Below are positions 1-5,513 of a DNA stretch of 12,424 nt, piece by piece. The position numbers and the translations under genes were made by a program. Under the pieces are notes generated by a model. That model saw only the letters and a list, made by a program, of their open reading frames with translations. It was not told where the DNA came from and did no database searches. Source of the DNA: an uncultured Alphaproteobacteria bacterium (GTDB lineage Bacteria; Pseudomonadota; Alphaproteobacteria; CAKMZR01); contig CAKMZR010000036.1 in the NCBI GenBank assembly GCA_929200455.1, positions 1 to 12,424 of the forward strand, written 5' to 3'. Every line of letters starts with the position of its first letter. Position 1 is the stretch's first letter.

Positions 1-11
1 CCTTCGCTCAT
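1..11 (-). CDS. Start of a divergent gene running off the left edge (partial)
   Basis: Read on the minus strand, an ATG at 11-9 is followed by AGC GAA and then the window ends, so only Met-Ser-Glu is visible. The reason to call it is the ribosome binding site: AGGAGG lies just upstream at about 17-22, at good spacing. It is divergent from the MerR gene at 107, with only about 95 bases between the two starts. In MerR-regulated systems the divergent neighbour is often the target (a metal efflux or detoxification gene), but nothing of this protein can be read here, so its function is unknown. Confidence 0.45.
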
Positions 12-41
12 AACTTCCTCCTCAACCTCAAAGCTCAAAGA

Positions 42-70
42 TTGTATCTCTACACTTTAAACAGTATAAT
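42..70 (+). promoter_or_regulatory. Promoter of the MerR gene with a dyad in the spacer
   Basis: TTGTAT (42-47) and a perfect TATAAT (65-70) are separated by 17 bases, predicting a transcript start near 77 and a short untranslated leader before the ATG at 107. Between the two boxes sits an imperfect dyad, TACnnTTTAAAnnGTA (51-66), symmetric at 12 of 16 positions. MerR-family proteins bind dyads placed between the -35 and -10 boxes, so this is a candidate operator for autoregulation and possibly for control of the divergent gene. I could not place a convincing long-spacer promoter on the minus strand. Confidence 0.5.
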
Positions 71-106
71 TCCTACAACCACTATAGCTTCAAGAGGATT
101 CTTTAC

Positions 107-541
107 ATGATCTCCATCGGTTCACTTTCAAAAAATACAGGAGTCCACGTCTCCACCATACGCTACTACGAAAAAATCGGACTCCTCAAAACTCCAGAAC
201 GTTCTCAAGGCCAACAAAGACGATACTCACTCAAGGACGTAAAAGACCTCTCTTTCATCCGACACTCCAGAGAGTTAGGATTCTCTATAGACAATATCCG
301 ACAACTGCTCGCACTTAGCAAACACCCCGAAAAACCATGCCACAATATCCACTCCATCGCTGAACAGCATCTCAATAAAGTCCGAGAACTCATCAAACAA
401 CTTCAAACCCTCGAACGCGAACTCCAACACGTCGATACCTGCCAGAAACTTAATGTCGCACACTGCCCCATGATCGAAAAACTCTTCGACCACTCACTCT
501 GCCTCTCCGACACTCACGAAAAAATAAATCCCCACCCCTAA
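107..541 (+). CDS. MerR-family metal-type transcriptional regulator
   Basis: A 144-residue DNA-binding regulator of normal MerR-family length. The N-terminal winged helix-turn-helix covers about residues 1-70, with the hallmark STIRYYEKIGLL at 16-27 and RRY at 38-40. A long dimerisation helix follows (about 79-108). Cys78, Cys112 and Cys120 fall where mercury-sensing MerR has its three Hg(II)-binding cysteines (82, 117, 126), and a CP motif after the last one is also shared. This suggests a metal or other thiophilic inducer, but which one cannot be read from the sequence. AGAGGA lies upstream of the ATG at a somewhat long spacing. It is the only main gene on the plus strand and has C-rich codon use unlike its neighbours (for example ATC for Ile). 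It is divergent from a gene at the left edge and converges on the transporter 14 bases away. Confidence 0.85.
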   Translation: MISIGSLSKNTGVHVSTIRYYEKIGLLKTPERSQGQQRRYSLKDVKDLSFIRHSRELGFSIDNIRQLLALSKHPEKPCHNIHSIAEQHLNKVRELIKQLQTLERELQHVDTCQKLNVAHCPMIEKLFDHSLCLSDTHEKINPHP

Positions 542-555
542 AAGCTATAAAAACC

Positions 556-2367
556 TCAACTCTTACTGCGAAGATGATCTCGATACATCGCCTTAGCAAG
601 AGATACACACATAAGGGCCATCACCAACGTAAAGGGAAGCGCTCCTATAATCATCGCGTTCTTCACCGCTTCCATCGGATTGCCTCCTCCCGTATTCCCC
701 GCTATCAACAACGTCCCTATCACCAAGGTCAAAATGACTCCCCAAATAATACGGTGCTTAATACCCGCATTCTGCTCTCCACCAGACATAATCGTGTTCA
801 TCACCAAAATGCCAGAGTCCGCTGACGTCACCAAAAAGGTCAAAATCAAAACAACACTCATCACCGTCAATATAAGCAAAAGAGATGGACTGCTTATAAT
901 CTGATCCAAAGTCACAAACAATTTCGCCGTGTTCGTCGCTCCTATAATCGCTCCGTCTGCAACACCACTCAACTCCAAGTCTATCGCACTGCCTCCAAGA
1001 ATCGTCATCCACGCAAAACATACCAACGACGGCGCAATCACACAGCCCACGATAAACTCACGCACAGAACGTCCCTTCGAAATTCTTGCCAAAAATAATC
1101 CCACAAATGGCGAAAACGCTATCCACCACGCCCAGTAAAAAGTCGTCCAACCAGACTGCCAGCCAAACTGACGCGCAGGCATTCCCGCTTCATACACAGA
1201 ACGCAATGTCTCCTCGCTCAATAACGCCGCTTCACCCTCAAGTCCAGACCTAAATCCTTCAAAACTTCCCCACGCATTCATCGCTCCTCCACTCAAACTC
1301 TCCGCAAGAGGCTTCGCTTCCTCAGGAAGTGACGCCGCAAAATCTAACATCGACTGAGGTCCATACGCTCCAAAAGAAATCTGAATCAAATGAAGAATAT
1401 AATCCACAAATGCCGTCGCATACGTCGTCATCGCAAACACAAAAGAACCAAAAACTACAAACGTAAACAACAGTATAAATGACAAAACCAAATTCAAATT
1501 AGACAAGTACTTCACCCCTCGACCCACTCCAGATACCGCAGATAGAACCGATAAGCCCATAATACACACCAATCCCACGATCAATCCTACCGTGCTCGGC
1601 TGAGGTGCCGCCACACTCGCGTCTATCATCAACCACTCCATCCCAGAAATACTATAAAGACCGTCGATAAACTGACTCACACCAAAACCAATCGTCACAG
1701 ATACGCCCAAAATCGTCGCCACAACACCCATCACGTCCACCGCGTGTCCCAGAAAACCATTCATCAATCGACCAAAAAGTGGCGTCAGAGCCGTCCTTAT
1801 CGTAAGCGGCATGTTACGCGTATACGCATAGTACGCCAACGAAAGACCCGTCACCACGTAAATCGCCCACGCATGAAATCCATAGTGCGCATACGTATAA
1901 CGATACGCTCCCTCTACCGCCTCCTGCGTATAAGCTTCCGCCTCTCCCGCTATCAATACAGGATTCGAACCCCAAAGACCCACAGGTTCCGCTATCGAAA
2001 ATACCATCAAGCCCACTCCCAATCCCGCTCCAAACATCATCGAAAACCAAGAAAATGTCGAAAACTCAGGCTTCTCTCCCGCTATGCCCATCACCGTCCG
2101 CCCCGTCGCAGGAATAATCGCTATCGCAAGAAGAAAAAATACAAACGCTCCCACCACCCAAATGTAAAATACATTAAATCCCTCAAGCAACGACCAGTTC
2201 AAACCTCCAAGGACAGCATTCGCCTTCTCAGGCCATACCAACGCCCAAATCACCAACGCCACCATAATCCCCTTGCTAATAAGCGCTATCGGTAGACTGT
2301 AACCTTCGTAAAAACCCTTCGGGGACTTCTGAATCTCAAGATTAGTAAACGGTTGTTCGATCGACAT
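556..2367 (-). CDS. BCCT-family betaine/choline/carnitine-type transporter
   Basis: A 603-residue integral inner-membrane protein that imports a quaternary ammonium or related osmolyte, normally coupled to sodium or protons. The family signature GWTTFYWAWW is present at residues 406-415, followed by the typical SPFVGLFLARISKGRSVREF (419-438). The glycine-rich GAGLGVGL of the substrate-binding helix is at 113-120. About 12 hydrophobic segments can be seen, plus an extended soluble loop at about 335-400 between late helices. I chose the ATG at 2367 because GGAGG (2375-2379) lies 7 bases upstream; an in-frame start at 2463 would add 32 residues without a good binding site. The exact substrate (glycine betaine, choline, carnitine or DMSP) is unknown. 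A link to the one-carbon operon through betaine methyl groups is possible but is inference only. Confidence 0.93.
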   Translation of the reverse strand: MSIEQPFTNLEIQKSPKGFYEGYSLPIALISKGIMVALVIWALVWPEKANAVLGGLNWSLLEGFNVFYIWVVGAFVFFLLAIAIIPATGRTVMGIAGEKPEFSTFSWFSMMFGAGLGVGLMVFSIAEPVGLWGSNPVLIAGEAEAYTQEAVEGAYRYTYAHYGFHAWAIYVVTGLSLAYYAYTRNMPLTIRTALTPLFGRLMNGFLGHAVDVMGVVATILGVSVTIGFGVSQFIDGLYSISGMEWLMIDASVAAPQPSTVGLIVGLVCIMGLSVLSAVSGVGRGVKYLSNLNLVLSFILLFTFVVFGSFVFAMTTYATAFVDYILHLIQISFGAYGPQSMLDFAASLPEEAKPLAESLSGGAMNAWGSFEGFRSGLEGEAALLSEETLRSVYEAGMPARQFGWQSGWTTFYWAWWIAFSPFVGLFLARISKGRSVREFIVGCVIAPSLVCFAWMTILGGSAIDLELSGVADGAIIGATNTAKLFVTLDQIISSPSLLLILTVMSVVLILTFLVTSADSGILVMNTIMSGGEQNAGIKHRIIWGVILTLVIGTLLIAGNTGGGNPMEAVKNAMIIGALPFTLVMALMCVSLAKAMYRDHLRSKS

Positions 2368-2645
2368 AAGGGGTCCTCCATCTCTGCTTTGTGCTGTTTT
2401 TTTAAGCCTCAAATACCCGTCTCCATCAACTCCGCTAAGTCGCAGAAAACCCATGGAGAACAAGCACTCTACCGAGTAGTTACCACGTTTTGTTCATAAA
2501 TACAACGGTTTTCATTCGGAGGCTGTAACAAGCTTGTGGCGACTTCAGTCACATGGGAACCGCAAATCCTAAAATTTCCTCAGGAAGGAACCGGTTCCCT
2601 TTATTCCATAGCCAATCTCTAAATGCACACCTGCACAGGAAAAGG
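2368..2645. other. Intergenic stretch between the transporter start and CRISPR array 1
   Basis: No gene is supported in this stretch of about 280 bases. It must hold the transporter promoter, read on the minus strand, but I see no strong pair of boxes. It also holds the end of the array 1 transcript. A perfect 12-base palindrome, GGAACCGGTTCC, lies at 2587-2598. A longer inverted pair, GGGAACC (2555-2561) and GGTTCCC (2593-2599), brackets a 31-base interior. Confidence 0.4.
2571..2586 (-). terminator. Weak candidate terminator after array 1
   Basis: Read on the minus strand, TTCC-TGA-GGAA forms a short stem-loop (2586-2576) followed by ATTTT (2575-2571). The palindrome at 2587-2598 lies directly before it and may add structure. 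The stem is short and AT-rich, so this is a weak call. It is listed because an array 1 transcript must end somewhere before or within the transporter gene. Confidence 0.22.
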
Positions 2646-3275
2646 GGGAACGCATCACGCCTTTCGGCATATCACGCTCCCAAAACACAACCAGACCAAT
2701 CAAAGAAAGGTGGGAACGCATCACGCCTTTCGGCATATCACGCTCCCACACTTTTCATGAAAGGAAAGTATTATGTCGGGAACGCATCACGCCTTTCGGC
2801 ATATCACGCTCCCATCCCCAACCACGGAGTCGCTGGACTCTGGGGGAACGCATCACGCCTTTCGGCATATCACGCTCCCAACAATCAACCAAAGAACACA
2901 ACTCAAAACGGGAACGCATCACGCCTTTCGGCATATCACGCTCCCCAGAATTATGACTAACTTTAAATCTTCACTGGGAACGCATCACGCCTTTCGGCAT
3001 ATCACGCTCCCCACATATGTCAAACGAAGTGAAGGAACAGTGGGAACGCATCACGCCTTTCGGCATATCACGCTCCCGAAGACTTGGAATATTGGCTCAA
3101 AAATTCAGGGAACGCATCACGCCTTTCGGCATATCACGCTCCCATAATCGTCGTCGGTACGTTTGCGGTATTTGGGAACGCATCACGCCTTTCGGCATAT
3201 CACGCTCCCCGTTTGCAATCACGAATCCGTCCGCCTCGAGGGAACGCATCACGCCTTTCGGCATATCACGCTCCC
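2646..3275 (-). CRISPR. CRISPR array 1: 10 repeats, 9 spacers
   Basis: Ten identical 36-base repeats start at 2646, 2712, 2779, 2844, 2910, 2976, 3042, 3108, 3174 and 3240. Spacers are 30 bases (one of 29, one of 31) and all differ. In plus orientation each repeat begins GGGAACGCATCACGCC and ends ATATCACGCTCCC. The minus strand is the transcribed one: there the repeat folds into a hairpin with 15 of 16 possible pairs (several G-U) and a GAAA loop, whereas the plus strand gives 10 of 16. The leader at 3276-3402 agrees with this direction, so the newest spacers should be at the right-hand end. The array lies downstream of the HEPN effector gene on the same strand. Confidence 0.97.
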
Positions 3276-3402
3276 AGGAGAACCATCATGTCCCTAAGGA
3301 CAAAGAAAAAAACCTAAGCTTTCTCCCTCAGATTCCCCTCGTCGATTTATACCTCACGGTCACAACAACAACATCCTAACAAAAAAATCATCAAAAGTCA
3401 AA
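3276..3402 (-). promoter_or_regulatory. Leader and promoter of CRISPR array 1
   Basis: This stretch of about 127 bases lies between the effector stop codon and the first repeat as read on the minus strand. It is clearly homologous to the leader of array 2 (5363-5491). The most conserved block runs from about 3312 to 3364 and contains TATAAAT (3351-3345). Further upstream, TTGACT (3401-3396) and TAGGAT (3378-3373) sit 17 bases apart, a plausible promoter pair. The sequence next to the repeat is nearly identical in both leaders, as expected of an integration site. A small hairpin, GTCC-TTAG-GGAC, lies at 3301-3290. Which of the two candidate -10 boxes is used cannot be decided by reading. Confidence 0.75.
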
Positions 3403-3404
3403 CC

Positions 3405-5063
3405 TCAACACCCCCGCCCCCCCCTTTCTCTCCGACCCAGTCTCTTCTTCCTCTTCCTTCCTGAATCCTTGCCAGAAAACGGAAAATCTCTTCTCACCCC
3501 CGCATCCGCTTCTTGCAACTTCTCCATCCAATCACCCGCCTGAGACCTCAAATACCGATAACGCTCCAATTTCACCCTGACCTCTCCCTCCTCTTTCACC
3601 GCAACTTTACGTACTGTCGCCAACCTCTCACGATCCCCATCCCTCCAGTGATACACCCTCATCTTCTGAGTCATCACGCCCTCCTCCTTCTCCCTATCCC
3701 TAGACCATACCTCTATCCTCCTACCCCTCCTCAAAATCTGAAATACATCATCATACAACCGATTGTATTGCTCCTTCTCTCCCTCATGACGCAACGCCAA
3801 CAAAACAGAATGAAAATATCTCTCCCCACCTCCTTCCGCATCTTCTTTCATAAACGGCAACCGTCCATGAGCAATATGGTTGCGAAGTTCATATATACTT
3901 TTTCCCGCGTCTTTGTGCTTCTTAGAAAAATCCGTTTTTATCACAAGCTTTTTCAATGTGTACTTCTCAAAATCACTCTTCGTCTTGCCCAAATCTTGCA
4001 GCCACTTCCTCTCCAAATAACCCAAAATCAACGCAAAACAAAGTCCTAGACGGTGGTTCCATGCGTGCAATTCTTCCACCTCAAAAAATGAACCGCAACC
4101 ACCCTCAGACTTCAATTTTGCCAAAAAATCACTTCCAAGAGCAAAATGATAATCTCGCAAATTCTCTAAACGGTAGGCTTGAACCCGTCGGTATTTGTCA
4201 GGAAACCACTTCATATAGTTCAAACGAAATGTTTCGTTTTCTTTCGCTAGCCTTTGTCTTCTCGCTTTGTCTGTCTTGCATATTACAAGAACCGCATCCT
4301 TGTATTGCTTCCGTGCAGCCTTGCGGACTTCTCGACCGCACTTTACGTTCTTCTCCCAACCCTTCGCCTTGCTCGCCCAATCCTTCTCTTCCCTCCTATC
4401 CTTCACATACCCCTTATGCCACCTCTTGCTTCTTAATTGTCCTTCCAGAAGACCAGAAAGCGGTGGCAAAAGAAGACGTCCCAAAAACCTGAAAAAATCC
4501 TCCTCAGTGAGATTCTTTTCCTCCTCCTTTTTCTTTTTGTTCTTTTTGTCGCTCTTTTCCTCTTTCCTTTCGTCATAGTGCTCAAGAAAATCTCGCACAT
4601 CACGAAGACCATTCATCCAAGCCAACAAATCATCACACGACTTCAAATCCGCATAACGCATTTCTTCGGCAAAAAAACGCTTGAGATTGTCCTTCGCTTC
4701 AACTTCCAAATTTTGCACCATACGTGCCGATAGCTTTGATGAAAAGTCATACAAATCCCCCGCCCGATTGTTAAATGAATAAGAAGGACTGTCTAACTGA
4801 TCTTCCCTAAGAAACTTCCGCTTGACGCACTCTCTCATCGCCACTTTGGCCTCGCCACGACGCTTCTTTTTCCGCTTGCTATTCTGCACGTTGTAATAGG
4901 CATACAAGCCGTTCTCAAGACCAAGAAAGGCCTGACGAATAAAGTATAACAGCACCTGACGAAAGTCAGGATTCTCTGCATGAGGAAAAAGAAAGGTCAT
5001 AAGTCTATAATCCGTATCCAAAAGGTCAAAAATAAAAAAATACAACCCGAGTCTAAAGTACAA
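3405..5063 (-). CDS. cas13: Compact Cas13-like effector with two HEPN RNase motifs (putative type VI)
   Basis: A putative RNA-guided ribonuclease of 552 residues, or 531 from the internal ATG at 5000. Two HEPN catalytic motifs of the R(N/D)xxxH form are visible: RDFLEH (157-162) inside LRDVRDFLEHY, and RNHIAH (394-399) inside YELRNHIAHGRLPF. The second closely matches the HEPN2 consensus of Cas13. Two HEPN motifs in one protein flanked by CRISPR arrays is the type VI architecture. Classical Cas13 proteins are about 950-1250 residues and compact ones about 775-800; smaller ancestral forms (Cas13an) have been reported, and this may be related to those. A Lys/Glu-rich stretch (165-185) looks like a flexible insertion. 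About 150 mostly basic residues follow HEPN2, ending RKRKKRLGRRERGGRGC. The TTG start at 5063 overlaps a promoter-like element and neither start has a clear binding site, so the N-terminus is unresolved. A non-CRISPR HEPN abortive-infection RNase is the alternative. Confidence 0.82.
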   Translation of the reverse strand: MYFRLGLYFFIFDLLDTDYRLMTFLFPHAENPDFRQVLLYFIRQAFLGLENGLYAYYNVQNSKRKKKRRGEAKVAMRECVKRKFLREDQLDSPSYSFNNRAGDLYDFSSKLSARMVQNLEVEAKDNLKRFFAEEMRYADLKSCDDLLAWMNGLRDVRDFLEHYDERKEEKSDKKNKKKKEEEKNLTEEDFFRFLGRLLLPPLSGLLEGQLRSKRWHKGYVKDRREEKDWASKAKGWEKNVKCGREVRKAARKQYKDAVLVICKTDKARRQRLAKENETFRLNYMKWFPDKYRRVQAYRLENLRDYHFALGSDFLAKLKSEGGCGSFFEVEELHAWNHRLGLCFALILGYLERKWLQDLGKTKSDFEKYTLKKLVIKTDFSKKHKDAGKSIYELRNHIAHGRLPFMKEDAEGGGERYFHSVLLALRHEGEKEQYNRLYDDVFQILRRGRRIEVWSRDREKEEGVMTQKMRVYHWRDGDRERLATVRKVAVKEEGEVRVKLERYRYLRSQAGDWMEKLQEADAGVRRDFPFSGKDSGRKRKKRLGRRERGGRGC

Positions 5064-5079
5064 ATAAATGCGATGTCAA
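5050..5079 (-). promoter_or_regulatory. Candidate promoter of the HEPN effector gene
   Basis: On the minus strand a consensus TTGACA (5079-5074) is followed after 18 bases by TAGACT (5055-5050), four of six matches to TATAAT. Transcription would start near 5043, downstream of the TTG codon at 5063 but upstream of the ATG at 5000. If it is real, the protein starts at the ATG and has 531 residues. It lies just after the terminator of array 2, so effector and array 2 would be separate transcription units. Confidence 0.45.
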
Positions 5080-5106
5080 GCCATCCCCCTTTTAATCGGT
5101 ACAGAT

Positions 5107-5129
5107 AAAAAAGCCGTGTGTCGCCACGG
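5107..5129 (-). terminator. Intrinsic terminator after CRISPR array 2
   Basis: Read on the minus strand, CCGTG (5129-5125), a 6-base loop (GCGACA) and CACGG (5118-5114) form a 5-bp stem, followed by one C and six T (5112-5107). The stem begins with the last base of the leader-distal repeat, so the array transcript would end directly after its last repeat, before the effector promoter. Confidence 0.65.
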
Positions 5130-5362
5130 GGAACGCGTCACGCCTTTCGGCATATCACGCTCCCAAAAGTGGTATTTTCTTGCTTTGGGAAAAAGGGAAC
5201 GCGTCACGCCTTTCGGCATATCACGCTCCCATAGCTGGGATGGCTTTATGGGGATCATGCGGGAACGCGTCACGCCTTTCGGCATATCACGCTCCCCCTG
5301 GTATGTAGGATATTACTTGGGGTAGGGGGAACGCGTCACGCCTTTCGGCATATCACGCTCCC
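5129..5362 (-). CRISPR. CRISPR array 2: 4 repeats, 3 spacers
   Basis: Four identical 36-base repeats start at 5129, 5195, 5261 and 5327, with three different 30-base spacers. The repeat differs from that of array 1 at one position only: base 9 is G instead of A in plus orientation, and this holds in all four copies. On the transcribed minus strand the change converts a G-U pair of the repeat hairpin into G-C. The array lies upstream of the effector gene on the same strand, between its own leader (5363-5491) and its own terminator (5107-5129). No spacer is shared with array 1. Confidence 0.96.
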
Positions 5363-5491
5363 CAGGAGAACCATCAAGTCCCGAAGGACAAAGAAAAAAA
5401 GCCAAAGCCTTCTCCCTCAGATTCCCCTCGTCGATTTATACCTCACGGTCACAACACCGCCACCCTACCAAAAAAATCATCCAAAATCAAG
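5363..5491 (-). promoter_or_regulatory. Leader and promoter of CRISPR array 2
   Basis: This is a homologue of the leader of array 1, starting 22 bases after the pyc stop codon and ending at the first repeat. It shares TATAAAT (5440-5434) in the strongly conserved central block. It also keeps the upstream pair TTGATT (5490-5485) and TAGGGT (5467-5462), again 17 bases apart but weaker than in leader 1. The small hairpin near the repeats is GTCC-TTCG-GGAC (5389-5378), a UUCG tetraloop closed by C-G. Read-through from the pyc operon could also feed this array: only a weak hairpin (ACTG/CAGT, then TGTTTTT) follows the pyc stop. Confidence 0.75.
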
Positions 5492-5513
5492 CATTAAAAA
5501 CAACTGCCCCCCC

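Noticed and set aside
1744..2295. Plus-strand frame of 183 codons opposite the transporter
   Set aside because: Its Arg/His-rich product is typical of the antisense of a hydrophobic protein, and the minus-strand frame has a full BCCT signature.
2555..2599. A degenerate extra CRISPR repeat or an anti-repeat RNA left of array 1 (starts GGGAACC, ends GGTTCCC)
   Set aside because: Only the terminal GGGAAC resembles the repeat; the interior does not match, and type VI effectors are not known to need a tracrRNA.
2553..3379. Open reading frames over the repeat region encoding repeated peptides such as NASRLSAYHAP or ERITPFGISRS
   Set aside because: They are translations of the 36-base CRISPR repeat; a 66-base repeat unit is divisible by three, so frames stay open. 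There is no ribosome binding site and no protein family.
3513..4733. Plus-strand frames of up to 178 codons opposite the effector gene
   Set aside because: They are Leu/Pro/Phe-rich antisense shadows of a Lys/Glu/Arg-rich protein; the two HEPN motifs lie in the minus-strand frame.
5064..5128. A tracrRNA or small gene between array 2 and the effector gene
   Set aside because: The stretch is fully explained by a terminator and a promoter, and no anti-repeat is present.
5068..5325. Plus and minus reading frames over array 2
   Set aside because: Same cause: repeat-spacer units of 66 bases keep a frame open. The exact periodic repeats and leader identify a CRISPR array.
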